Source: Phyto melanocephala (Eukaryota; Arthropoda; Insecta; Diptera; Rhinophoridae). Taken from it: a stretch of 64,000 nt of DNA. Numbering within the stretch: the first letter of the stretch is position 1; every line of letters begins with the position of its first letter. Of the stretch, positions 34,324 to 45,570 are shown in pieces. The DNA is taken from the NCBI GenBank assembly GCA_941918925.1, contig OW799233.1, forward strand, positions 172,402,235 through 172,466,234. The letters are read 5' to 3'. The translations under genes were made by a program, and so were the position numbers. The notes beneath the pieces are model-generated. The model was not told the origin of the DNA, did not search any database, and saw only the letters and a list, made by a program, of their open reading frames with translations.

Positions 34324-34636
34324 ATTATATTTGATTTTTATTTAAGCTTGAGATCACTTTTTTGTTTTTTTATAAAAAATTGTTTATTAACCAATATTTC
34401 GCTACCAAACAATGGGTAGCTTCTTCAGGGTAAATATGTATACAAATTATATTAACAAAAAAAACAAATTGTTAATATTTTTCAATTTGTTTTTTTTTTT
34501 TTGTTAATATAATTTGTATACATATTTACCCTGAAGAAGCTACCCATTGTTTGGTAGCGAAATATTGGTTAATAAACAATTTTTTATAAAAAAAACAAAA
34601 AAGTGATCTCAAGCTTAAATAAAAATCAAATATAAT
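34324..34636. repeat. Near-perfect ~150-bp-arm palindrome
   Basis: Left arm 34324-34471 and right arm 34483-34636 are reverse complements, differing as far as I can see only in the lengths of A/T homopolymers. The spacer is 11 bases. Each arm carries ACCCTGAAGAAGCTACCCAT, TTGGTAGCGAAATATTGG (plus sense in the right arm), then TTAATAAACAAT and AGTGATCTCAAGCTTAAA. The RNA would fold into one long hairpin, and the DNA could extrude as a cruciform. The arms look like a head-to-head duplicate of one retroelement tail. Confidence 0.93.
34532..34563 (+). ncRNA. Hammerhead-like hairpin core in palindrome arm
   Basis: CTGAAGA followed by stem GCTACC / GGTAGC with an eight-base loop, then GAAA. An inverted copy lies in the left arm at about 34402-34434. 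The stem is perfect. As at 32948, the remaining hammerhead stems and cleavage site are not evident. Confidence 0.4.
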
Positions 34637-34639
34637 AAA

Positions 34640-35977
34640 TGTTTAATATTAAAATTTACTCTTCGTAGTAGGAAACTTTTCAACAAAACTGCTTTTTAAA
34701 AAACATTATCGATTGCTTTTAGAAAAATATTCTTTTATTATCAATATTTTGAAAACATTTTCTTTGCGATTGAAATTAAAAGAAAATTTTAATATTTAAA
34801 AACATTTCAAACCTTTTATTTTATTTTCATTAACTTAAAGGCTATTATTTTATTTATAACAAGTTTAGGTTTATTCAAAATTTTATTTAAAAAAATTGGT
34901 ATGAAAATCTAAAAGTTTTTTTAGTTTCATAAGTATCGTCTAAATTCGAAAAAATTCCATTTTTATATTAAAATTTTGTTTTTTTAATATTATTGACAAA
35001 CCTTTTCATTGTTAATTGCAAAATATGAGTAGAAATAAAAATATATTTAATAAAAAAAAACATTTTTCTCTCAATTTAAATAATAAAAACAAAATGTTAC
35101 TCACTTTTGTTCAGCCTTCGTAGGACTACAAGCCCATAAATACTGTTAGCTTGATAAGTAAGTACTAAAGCATTAATTTGTATATTTTCCGAACTGCTAA
35201 GTAAAACTATGACTACTGACTTATATCATACAAAATACACATGCACTTATAAATAAATGTTAGCGCACTAGCACCAACCAGACAAATTTCTACAACGAAG
35301 AACTTATATCCGACAAAGAAAGCAAACACTCACAAAATCTTTGGAGAACTGTCTTACTTGCTAAGTCTTGAGTTAAAAGTTAAAAAAAAAATTCTCAAAA
35401 TTACAAAAAGTGAACAAGAAATGTTAAAGTATACAAAGTTAAAAATCTCAGTTTTTTTAAAAAGAAACAAAAAAATTGCCAAAGAAAGAGATGACGTAAA
35501 TTTCTTAAACATAGAATGGCAGCCTTAAAAAGATAATAAACAAACAAACGAACAAGTGATGATATTTACCGTTAGTTTAACTTATTCTACGTTATGCAAA
35601 CACAATGTGCAATATCAAACACTTATAAACCTACATATTCTTGTTAACATAAACATATACTACATTTACTGCAACTTTTAGGGTCATGCTAAGTTTTTAA
35701 CAGCGTTGTCAACTTTGAAAATTGAAAAATCACATAAAACCGATAATAAAACGCGTCATTTTCAAAAAAGGCACAGACTTTATAATTTTTTATTATAATT
35801 ATTTTATAAAATTATAAACTTATTTACAAAAATATAATAAGTTCCCCTCATTTCTATTAGAAGCATAAGACTCAACATTTATTTAAGAGAAAAATGAAGT
35901 TAAGAATTTTGTTTTAAAATTCTTTAACTTCACAGTTGTTAATATAATCACGATTTTCGTATGGAATTGAATAACTT
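34640..35977. other. No recognisable gene
   Basis: AT-rich sequence without family landmarks. Confidence 0.55.
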
Positions 35978-35978
35978 C

Positions 35979-36376
35979 ACAGCAAAAAAATCTATAAAAT
36001 AAAGTGAATTTGCAGTGGTTCAACTGGTGAAAAAGTGATTAAATTTACATGAAAATACTAATGATTGCACCATAAGCGTGTTATTGAAGATCATGTGTTT
36101 ACATGAATATACTAATGAACAGCACTCCGTAATAAGTGCGTGGAACTAAAGCTTTTTCGATGAAAAGCGTCGGATGATTCATGACTTGAATTTGTTTGTT
36201 AAAATGAATTTCTTAAGATAAATTTGCATAATGTTTCATTCATTTTAAGCACATTATTTATGACAAATTATTTTGCAGCTAGGAAATCATTTAGAATTAA
36301 TGCTTTTACACTATTAACTTACAAGTCTTGAAAATTTTAATTCCCTTTGCACTATTTCTAATATTTTTTGCTGGGT
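35979..36376 (+). mobile_element. CCCAGCAAAA-family MITE, copy A
   Basis: The left end ACAGCAAAAAAATCTATAAA and right end ATATTTTTTGCTGGGT form a short inverted repeat. Landmarks GATCATGTGTTTACATGAAT, then ATTTATGACAAATTATTT and a final CACTATTAA are shared with copies at 39152, 52545 and 62032. It is noncoding and about 400 bp. The target duplication was not resolved. Confidence 0.65.
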
Positions 36377-37026
36377 TATTTTGTAACTGAAAACGAAACT
36401 AAAAGATGGTTGCCATCGACAGTCTATAGACATATTATTTTATTATTTCTATGATCCGACCACAACACTCTTTGAAATATAAATTATGCTGCTATCAATA
36501 TGAACTTTTCTTAGTATGCAAAAATTTATTTTAATAGGGTATCAATTGTTGCTTTTTGAAATTGTGAAATGAAGACTTTTTGCATATTATTTTTTCTTTT
36601 AATTTTGATTTTTTTTCAATGTAATTTTTTATACAACTAATACGTTCAATTAACTTGAAAATTTGCTAACAGATTAAGTTCTTCTTATAGTATAATTTTA
36701 TAAAAATTCGGTACATCAAGCACCTACTCCTAAAGGCAAAAAGCCTCATAAGCCGTAAAAGATATAGCGAAAGGAGTGTCCAAATAAAATTATAATGAAT
36801 AATATATAATTCACTCATATCCGTTTTTTAACTGGTTCATCATTTTAAACAGTAATACGCTGACGACCTCTCATAACGCAAACACTGTGTGATATCAATC
36901 CTTATCATTTTCTAATGAACTGTTTAAATAACAAATTTTTTGCAAACAAATTTTAATTAAAGTATTTGGTATCACCGAGGAAAAAAGATCAACATTAAAA
37001 TAAAAAAACATCACTGAGAACTCACT
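36377..37026. other. No recognisable gene
   Basis: AT-rich; nothing identified. Confidence 0.5.
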
Positions 37027-37294
37027 TGAAAATTTTCCACATCAAAAATTTTAAAAACCACTAAAAAGAGTGCTAAAATCACCAAGTTGCCACCGCTGAT
37101 TATTTACTGCATTTAAATGTAGTATAAGTTAAGGAATTAGAGAATTTTTTTAAAAAGAAATGAAAATTTTCCACATCAAAAATTTTAAAAACCACTAAAA
37201 AGAGTGCTGAAATCACCAAGTTGACACCGCTGATTATTTACTGCATTTAAATGTAGTATAAGTTAAGGAATTAGAGAATTTTTTTAAAAAGAAA
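37027..37294 (+). repeat. 134-bp tandem duplication
   Basis: Units 37027-37160 and 37161-37294 differ at about two positions (GCTAAAATC/GCTGAAATC and GTTGCCACC/GTTGACACC). The join is exact with no extra bases. Identity near 98% implies a recent event. It is noncoding. Confidence 0.95.
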
Positions 37295-37398
37295 TGAAGG
37301 CGTAGTTTGAAAAAATAAATATTTTTTTAAAAATGTTACAATATGCTTAGTTACTTTTCATGTTTGTTTTTGTCAAAATGTCCGTCAAAATATAACCA

Positions 37399-37418
37399 AA
37401 CACACACACACACACACA
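37399..37418. repeat. (CA)n microsatellite
   Basis: About ten CA units followed by (TA)n. Confidence 0.9.
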
Positions 37419-39150
37419 TATATATTTTTGTATTAGGACGCCATTTCATTTTCACCTGATATGATGGGTGTATATGTCTTTTGCTTTGCATTTGTTAGAT
37501 TGACTTAAATGTTTTTTTAAATATACGTCAGTAACGTGTGCTTATGGATATAAGTGAATACATTTATTTTTTCTTTATTATATTTAAATACATTTATTTA
37601 AATTTAATGCATATTTTTATAAATGTTACATACAATTGCATAAAATTGAACATTCAGCATTTGAATTTTCCTGCATTCATCTAAAGCATGTCAAGACATA
37701 CGAATTCTGTAACTAATAGATGTACATATTATAGATTTTCCTCAACAACTTTATACTACATGGCTTCAACACCATTTCTTGCTTAAAACAAGTTTTGCAA
37801 AACTATCTACAGTTTAAGCAAAAAATTTTAATCCCCAAACCGAATTTATTATTTTCAATATTCTGGCTATAACTGTAAGTTTATTGCAAATGCATTTATG
37901 GTTTTCCACATGTGGTTGTTTAAAAGCTAAGCAGTTCATAATTCTTGATATACTGACTGACAAGCGTTATTACATGCAGACAAGCAACTGAAATCAACTT
38001 AAAATAAATGTACATCATCATACCACACACAATTATTTCATATAAAATTTTTTTAATTTTTATTTGTATTTATCATTTCACTTTGAGTGATTAAATTGTA
38101 ATTTTTTTTTGCTGATAAACAAAGCCATAAAAACTTTGTTGGACCGTATGACGTATGAGTGATGTGAGCATTTCAATTCCCATTTCATATCACATTACGT
38201 ATACGTACAGTACTACTAAATATTAAATGGGTTAGCAGACGTGTGCGATGTGGATGTGTATGTGGATAATTTTAAGTAAGTATTTATTTTACAGACAAGT
38301 AAACAGAACCCAGAAAAAAAGTTAACAAATGAATTTTGTTACATTTCACTTACTGAAAATGTGTGCTTTACTGTGCTGGTAATGTTGCTGATGACTTCCA
38401 GCTATGGCGTTTTATAGCCACAAATAACTTTACACTATACTTTTGGTTTTTTTCTACTTAATCAGTTTTTAACACAATACTAAGTGTATTTTAACATGGA
38501 TGATAACTAGAGTGATAATATTAGTTTAATATAAATGCACACAGTAATGCAGCTAGTGCATTCGCTCATACATCATTTTTTATTACTAAGACATGTATTT
38601 AAGCTACATTTAAACTTCTTTAAAACGTCAAAAGCAAAAACATAAAGTCAAATTTAAAACTATATTTTAACGACATTGCTTCGAGAAAAATTTTAAAAAT
38701 TTTAGCAAATAAGTAAAAATTATAGTTTATTTATGTGTATATTGCCAACACTTATTGGAAATATTCTATGACAAGACAAAAATGTTTATAAAACAAATAT
38801 ATTATATTTAAAATATTACTGTCTTAATACTGGCAATACAGGTAACGAAATTTGTCTACTTAGGAGACAGCATCAACTAGTAATTTAATGTGGTCTCACA
38901 GGATATAATAAAACGATTTCTAAAAAGCTTAACCCAGACACCAATTTACAAGTCCATCTGTCAAAATCTACTTATCGATAAATTATGATTTCAATCAATC
39001 GATAAGTGCGGTTATCATACAGCATGTTGCATCATGTTCATGCCAGATGACGACTATATCAATGTTATCCATATTTTTAAGCAGTAACGATCCCCATTAG
39101 CCGTAATAGCTGGTTTGTGTGTCAATATTTTCTACATCTTTGTAAGATGT
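37419..39150. other. No recognisable gene
   Basis: AT-rich. A small inverted pair (CTTATCGATAA and CAATCGATAAGT) lies at about 38970-39007. Confidence 0.5.
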
Positions 39151-39151
39151 T

Positions 39152-39476
39152 CCCAGCAAAAAAAATTAGAAGCAGTGTACAACGAATAACATTTCCACGA
39201 TCTTTAAATCAATTGTGTAAACTTATTCCAAAACAATTCATGTAAAAAAAAAATTCAACTGACAAAACATCCCATGCTTTTCACCAAATACGTATGAGTT
39301 CTATGCACTTATTAGAATGGAGTGCAGTTCATTAATATATTCATGTAAACACATGATCTCCAATGACAAGATAATAATTAAATATAATAATTAAGTGTTT
39401 TAACCTAAATTTAATCAGCTTGTCTCCAGTTGAACCCCAGCAAATTAATTTTTTTGATATAGATTTTTCTACTGGG
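39152..39476 (-). mobile_element. CCCAGCAAAA-family MITE, copy B (inverted)
   Basis: Bounded by CCCAGCAAAAAAAATTAG and GATTTTTCTACTGGG. On the minus strand it carries GAGATCATGTGTTTACATGA, then GAACTGCACTCC, paralleling copy A 3 kb away in the opposite orientation. Confidence 0.65.
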
Positions 39477-39734
39477 TTTCTATATCAACTAATCTCAACA
39501 TATCTCACTTATTTTGGTGTCATCACAAGAAAGCGACACTGAATAACAGAAAAAAAATTTATATGTCGTTAAACTCGTAAAAATATGTCCATATGTGTGT
39601 ATGTGCATATATATATTTGTAATTAGAGAAACCTTCATACGTACTTAAATTAAATTGACTCTGCACTATTTAAATAACTTATTTTAAAAAGTTTCTCATA
39701 CTGATAACTGACATTTAAAATAAATTACAACAAT

Positions 39735-39977
39735 ATGACAACGTTGTATAAGCGTATTTCTAACCACGACTATTTTTCAAACTCTACTGATCACGAATGT
39801 CAAAAAGTAAGCGCAGAAGCCTTTTGTAATTCATACCGGTCTTTAGAAATCATCTTATACAAAAAGTTAGTGTATCGCATTTTTATAAAGAATGCCCTTC
39901 AGGAGCTTGGATCAATTACACTGCTTTACAAATTTTTAATTTGGAAAAATACCAAGAAAGCTACATGCCTAGATATA
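39735..39977 (+). pseudogene. Partial inverted relative of the coding stretch at 40475
   Basis: Reading frame by frame, this ends ALQIFNLEKYQESYMPR just before the inverted-repeat element. The minus-strand stretch on the other side ends HWFTAKKYQERHMPR. About 70 bases are clearly related at the DNA level (ATACCAAGAA, CATGCC.AGATA). Further upstream the similarity becomes too weak to trust, and the 86-codon open frame here is in a different phase. Confidence 0.4.
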
Positions 39978-39981
39978 TTAA

Positions 39982-40463
39982 TTGGGACCTCCTGAACACG
40001 AAAAACGCTGTAATTTTTTTTTTCTAAGTACCGTTTTTTAGATAACGTTACTTTTGTGTTTTTCGGTGTATGGTCCCACTCAAACCCTTGTGGGTCCCAA
40101 GGGTTGGTAATTAAATAAGCTATTTGGTAAAAAAATAAAACATTCCAGATCTTTACTATAACGTAGAAAAAAAACGAAGTAAAAATGAAAAATTTTGAAA
40201 AAAACGTAAAAAATAGGCAAATTTTGAACTTTGAGGTGCCATAACTCAGCCATTTCTTATCAGATAGAAATTTGCAGCATTACGATGGAAAAGGCATTTA
40301 ATTACCTTTCCAACGATACGCCATTTATCTTGATCGGACTTTTCGGTTGGGCTCCACAAGGGTTTGAGTGGGACCGTATACCGAAAAACACAAAAGTACC
40401 GTTATCTAAAAAACTGTACTTAGAAAAAACATTACAGCGTTATTCGTGTTCAGAAGGTCCCAA
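39982..40463. mobile_element. TTAA-flanked inverted-repeat element
   Basis: Arms of about 118 bp (39982-40100 and 40347-40463) are roughly 90% identical in inverse. They start TTGGGACCTYCTGAACACGA and run through GTTTTTCGGT and GGTCCCACTCAAACCCTTGT. TTAA lies immediately outside both ends (39978-39981 and 40464-40467), as for piggyBac-type insertions. AATT is an alternative reading because the flanks are palindromic. The 246-bp interior has no convincing gene; frames across the arm are by-products. Confidence 0.75.
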
Positions 40464-40474
40464 TTAACTTATCT

Positions 40475-41720
40475 GGGCATGTGGCGTTCTTGGTATTTTT
40501 TGGCTGTAAACCAGTGTTATGCACCCAATATCATAAAATTTAGTAGAGGGATTTATGCCTTCTAGCCTGGAAAAGGGCTAACAAAATATTCAGAAACACT
40601 TTCTAAATTTGATCATGCATCATTTTATCTACCGCAGGTACAGATACTAATAACAAAATTAATCATATTCCGACTCAGCCGTAAAAACGCATCGACACGC
40701 ATTTGGTTACCGTTATCTTTAGTGCACAGGCACATCGGCGAACTCTGAAAATACTTAATGAAGAAATACTCTGTGGACCTTACGCAACCAGTGAAAAATG
40801 GATTGGTGCAAAGTGAAAATAAAGTGACTAACATAGAAACCATAAACGAGGCCATATAGGCCTTTTACAGATAAGCTTAATAGGTCTTTGGCATAGAATG
40901 TAGTTTAATTAACCTCGGCATTGATGTCAATGGCCATAATCTGATAGAATTTTTTCCATTAGACTAAACTTCTGGCGATTAATATCCGCTGAATGTCATA
41001 CCCGGAATGAACTAAGATGACAGGTAGCAATTCTTCTTACATTAATCACGTGGTTTAGGTATGTACTCCTTGCTTAAGAGCTCGTGACTATTTAAACCTA
41101 ATTTCTTCTTTATTACCAGGCAAAATGCGACAGAAGTGAATTTTGGGGTCAGAAAAAAAATGAACAAGCCATCCAAGCAACCACTTTGTTGAAAGGCTAC
41201 ATTACCCTGAGTCTTTTGTGGCCACCTCAAGTTCGTAGGTTGTCCGCCTTTGCAAATATCTGTCATTAAACCATCAACATGTATTTCTGTTGAAAAGGCA
41301 GCAGTACCCAGAGATATCAGTGGTTGTTCAAAGTCCGATACAAGGTCAAACATCAGCCATTATTTAAACTTGATATCTGTTTTTTCGTTTGGGAATATGC
41401 CATAGTACCAACGTGTTACCAAAATTGGCAGTATAAAACAGATTCCAAGGATTTACTAACTTCCGTTGTATCCGATGGGTTCGGGAAAGCCTTGAATTTA
41501 TGCTCTGATCAGAGTCATAGCTGTCCCAAATTATGGCCTAATGAAACCAGTGGTATTGGTAATCCCTTTACACCAAGGCGCTGACACCTATCCGAGCTAA
41601 TATACAGCTAAGGGAAAGCATCGGCAGAGAGTCAACCTTGCCCAATTTTTGTTTGGATTTGATGAAAGAGCCGTAAGGAGATGTTCTCATTAATAAATCT
41701 ATGCCGGATGACAATGTCAG
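40475..41720 (-). pseudogene. Unidentified broken coding stretch, possibly an endogenised viral gene
   Basis: Read on the minus strand, a series of pieces has protein-like composition, unlike the Lys/Asn/Phe-rich chance frames nearby, and the local GC is higher. In order: about 41720-41560 (GIDLLMRTSPYGSFIKSK), 41353-41042 (starting FDLVSDFEQPLISLGTAAF and continuing past GQPTNLRWP), 40855-40625 (containing NGNQMRVDAFLRLSRNM), and about 40560-40475, ending KKYQERHMPR and a stop. Stops and frameshifts separate them. The total corresponds to roughly 400 codons. I do not recognise the family with confidence. An old integrated nucleoprotein-like gene of a negative-strand RNA virus would fit the size and single-exon character, but a decayed cellular gene or transposon protein is equally open. 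No restoration was attempted. Confidence 0.4.
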
Positions 41721-43655
41721 GGTTTCACCAATTGAACGTTAGAAATTTTGTTTTAAAAAACATTTTAAAGTTAAAGTATCATCTTAATGGTAGATTCCCA
41801 TTTCTGGCTAATGGCTTTTGTTAATAGAAGAAATAAGTCCTTCACCAATTATTATTATTATTAGTGATTGGTTATGTTTATCGTACAGTGGCATTATTCC
41901 GTCTTACTTTATCCATAATGACAAAGGATACTCCATTATCGTCATTGGTCAAAGCGATGTTTCCCAAAATTCTTGTATAAGTTTCGTAGTGGTCTTACAG
42001 TGAAATAAGTTTTGCATATCATATTAACGCAGAAAGTTTGAAATCTTACAGTTATTAGTACTAGTTTTCACGATCTTAAGTGGATAATCAGCATACGGAC
42101 AGATAGACATGACTGAATTGGCTTTTCTCTTTATAAAGCTTTAAAAAACTGTATATTCTTTATGTATTGTAGTTTCAAAGGAATATTTAATAAAATTACA
42201 AATTGAGTCTCAAGAACATATATACTTTAAACGGCCACGAAAGTTTGTGGAGATTTTACAAAAATATTAAATTTTATAATAACAAAATATATAGAAAATT
42301 TTACAAACTCCGTTAAAGCTTTACCAAACAAAAAAAAATATTTAGTCTATAATTTAATGAATGAAGTTAAAAAAAATATAAAAATTTAAAGGAGAATTAA
42401 ATACAACACACATATAAGTAGCTACTCACAAGTAGAAATCCATTAACTTCTATTATTTTACGAAATGTTGTTTCTCAGTGACTCTAATATATTTCACACA
42501 AATACAACTTTTCACAAAAAGTTAATGCAGTAATATCACAAATGACAGTTTTACCAGCAATTTTACAGGAGAAATTATAATATTATAAAACAGATTCTAT
42601 TACATTTTTACCTTCTCCTGTGAATTAACAATTATTTTAGGTAGGAAGCTTTACCATAAAAAATTAAAAGAAAAATTAAACAAATGAATTTAATCAAGCT
42701 TACATAGCTATAGTTAAAGAATTTTAGAAAAAAATTAAAAATTGCCTGATCTCTGCAATATTTTTAAATTTTTTATATTTTCAAAGTATTTCTTTAAAAT
42801 ATTTCTATAGATTTAAACATGAACTGACAGAAAAACTTCACTTGAGTTTTTTCTTTATTTTCTCCTCCTTTCCTCTTTCCGCTCCAGTGATATAAATATT
42901 TATAAACTTGACTTATCTCTAAAGACTAAACATTACAATCTAACTTTTTTTGACACTTTACTTTTCGAGCAAAACATTTTTAGTGCAAAAATAAAAATAG
43001 AAATCAAAACACTAGTATTGAAAAGTTTATGTTTTTCTCAGAGGCAGGCATAAACATTATTTTTTTAGCTGCCTTCTCAACTGCACTAAAACTAGAACTG
43101 ACAAATATTAAAAAGGGAGCAATAAAGTTTTTTGCATCTGCTTCAGAGTAAAATATTTAACATGTTAATTCTGCCGTTAAAATGATGGCGAAAGTTTAAA
43201 GTGTTGGCTATAATTTGTTGAGTTGTTTATGTCTGCCGCCTTTTGAAAAAAGGACTTATTTGGAAATTTTAAATAATTTAAAAGAGCAAGAGGTAACAAC
43301 ATAAAAAAACAGACTAAAGCTGCAGTTAAAATTTGATTTTTTGTTTTATATCTCTAATTTTATAATCCGCAGCAAGCCACGGCTTAACGAAAACTAATAA
43401 AACTTTTAAATTTTATGCGCTTTGGACTTTCAAAAAAAGACTTTTAATTAATTTTCTATTTTTTCGAGAAAGCACAAAAACGACTTTAAAAAAATTATTA
43501 TTGAAGTTAGCTGATTTTAAAACATGATATCTCTTAAAGTACTTTACAAAGAAAGGCACCGATTAGTATAAACAAAGTGTCTGCAATAACTAATTTTACA
43601 ATTAAGAAAAAAAGTTTGTTTGTCTTAGGTTATTTTGTCAAAAGTCCATAGATAG
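41721..43655. other. No recognisable gene
   Basis: AT-rich; an (ATT)n run at about 41849-41861. Nothing else identified. Confidence 0.55.
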
Positions 43656-43658
43656 ATA

Positions 43659-44891
43659 CCTAGTAGGGACATAAATATTGTTACTACTTTGAACATACCC
43701 ATTAGAATAGTAAAATTGAACATACCCTTTTATTATCACATGTTTTTTGAAAAGTAACCTCCGCAGCATTAGTCAGTTACAGAAATTTTAAATTGTGTTA
43801 ACTATAACCATGTAGTGGTCAGATAAAGAAAACCGTATCGCAGTTATAGCACTTTTTAAGTGTGGAAAGAAAAAAGATGATATTTTTAAAACACTCCGCC
43901 CGCTCGGCATTAGTCGCATGTTCGTCTACAGGTGCATAAAATTGTTTGAGGAGACCGGAGATATAAAAGACCGCCCCCGGTCGGGCCGCCCACGTATCGT
44001 TCGGACACAGCAAGCAATTAAAGCCGTCAAAGCAAGAATCCAACGCAATCCTCTTCGGAAACAGAAAATCATGGCCCGTGAGATGAAAATCACACAAAAT
44101 TCCATGAGTCGTATTATTAAAAAAGACTTGGGTCTTGGAGCTTTAAAACGGCGTACAGGACATTTGTTGACTGCAGCTTTAAAAAAAATAGGATAGAAAA
44201 ATCCAAACGCCTTTTGGTGAAGTACTTCCACAGACAAATCTTGTTTACGGATGAAAAAATTTTTACCGTACAGGAAAAGTTTAACAAACAAAATGATAGG
44301 GTTTATGCCCAGTCATCTAAAGAGTGGGGTGTCTCTTACGATGGGGTGACTGGCTTGCATTTCTGTGAACAAGGGGTCAAAACATCGGCCAAAGTTTACC
44401 AAGAAACCCTTTTGGAAACAACTGTGAAACCGCTTAAAAATTCCCTGTTCCAAAGCCAGCTTTTGACTTTCCAGCTGGTGCCATAAGGCTAAAACAACAC
44501 AGACCTGGCTTCGAAACAATTTGCCAGCTTTTATATGCTCTGAAGATTGGCCATCTGGCAGCCCTGATTTGAATCCTTTGGATTACAAATTGTGGACGGT
44601 TTTAGAGGATATGGTCTGCCACAAAAGTACCATAACATTGAATATCTTAAGACAGCTCTGGTTCGCGCTGTAGCCAATTTTTCAATGGATAAGGTGCGTG
44701 CAGCTATTGATGACTGGCCAGTGCGACTTAAGGCGTGTGTAAAGGCTAAGGGCGAACATTTTGAATAAAACTAAGATTTTTGTATACAATACATATCAAT
44801 AAATGTATAAACAAAATTTGTTTCAAAACCATTCATTAGTTTTTGTTTTATAGCCCAACATATTAGTAATAGTATTTATGTCCTTACTAGG
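43659..44891 (+). mobile_element. Tc1/mariner element, DD37D (maT-like), intact ends
   Basis: The left end CCTAGTAGGGACATAAATAT, then TGTTACTA, and the right end (reverse complement CCTAGTAAGGACATAAATAC, then TATTACTA) form about 28-bp TIRs with three differences. TA lies on both sides (43657-43658 and 44892-44893). Length 1233 bp, close to full size. GC content is visibly higher than the surroundings, as expected of a recent arrival. It contains one broken transposase. Confidence 0.88.
43810..44767 (+). pseudogene. DD37D-type transposase, broken
   Basis: The second codon after the ATG at 43810 is a stop. The frame then continues WSDKENRIAVIALFKCGKKK, the first helix-turn-helix, LFEETGDIKDRPRSGRPR (a GRPR linker typical of Tc1/mariner), IMAREMKI..SMSRIIKKDL (second helix-turn-helix) and RRTGHLLTAALKK. 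After a frameshift near 44200 comes QILFTDEKIFTVQEKFNKQN with the first catalytic Asp. A deletion then removes the VMVWGG strand (SSKEWGVSYDGVTG). The QQDSAP segment with the second Asp is destroyed around 44475-44490. The third block GSPDLNPLDYKLW is kept. The 37-residue spacing is inferred from family relatives, since the second Asp is missing here. Non-autonomous or dead. Confidence 0.85.
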
Positions 44892-44939
44892 TATGTTTAA
44901 AAGCACTTATATATAGATATAAGTAAATCTTGTGTATTT

Positions 44940-45020
44940 AGGTAGGAAAGGGGGATGCAGGAAGCAAAAGGCACTTTCAACACCCTCACTCGGAGACCAA
45001 TATGGTCCATTGTGTAACCA
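44940..45020 (-). repeat. SINE 3' tail, inverted
   Basis: On the minus strand: ACACAATGGACCATATTGGT, CTCCGAGTGAGGGTGTTG and a CCTACCTAAAT end, matching 25088-25167. The head is absent. Confidence 0.6.
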
Positions 45021-45570
45021 ATAAAAATAATTAAAAAATGTTGCTTCAAACAAACTTTACATTACTAATCAAAGTAGCCTTTTCAGTTAAAAATACAATG
45101 ACACCTGCCTTTAAATGAACCACAAAATATCCCACTAGCAAAGCGCTTATTGTGTGTAAACTCATAAAATACACATGTGGCCACACTAACTAAAAAGAAA
45201 CCATGTGTTTTTATTAAAAAAAAAAGTTCTCCATTATTTATATTTTAGCTTGAGAATATTTTTACCATTCGCAAAATTAAATATTTATAATATTTTTACC
45301 AATAACAAATATAAAATTAAAGGATAAATATATTAAAATGGTAGAGCAAAAATACACTCCAGAAAAGCGGAAATTCTTTTAACGCAATTGCTAATTTAAG
45401 GACGTGTTTATTATTTACACTAATTTTTAAAAACATATTAATATATTTTTATTCCTTTAAAAAAATTCAATAAATATTTAGTCACTAACTTGTGCATTCT
45501 TTAAAGATGTTGGAAATAAAAAACTACTAAAGAAAAACAATTATCTTTAACAATTTTTGAATTTTTATAA
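45021..45570. other. No recognisable gene
   Basis: AT-rich sequence, no landmarks. Confidence 0.5.

Noticed and set aside
40231..40467. 78-codon plus-strand frame
   Set aside because: Lies across the right arm of the TTAA-flanked element and ends at its border; read-through of repeat sequence.
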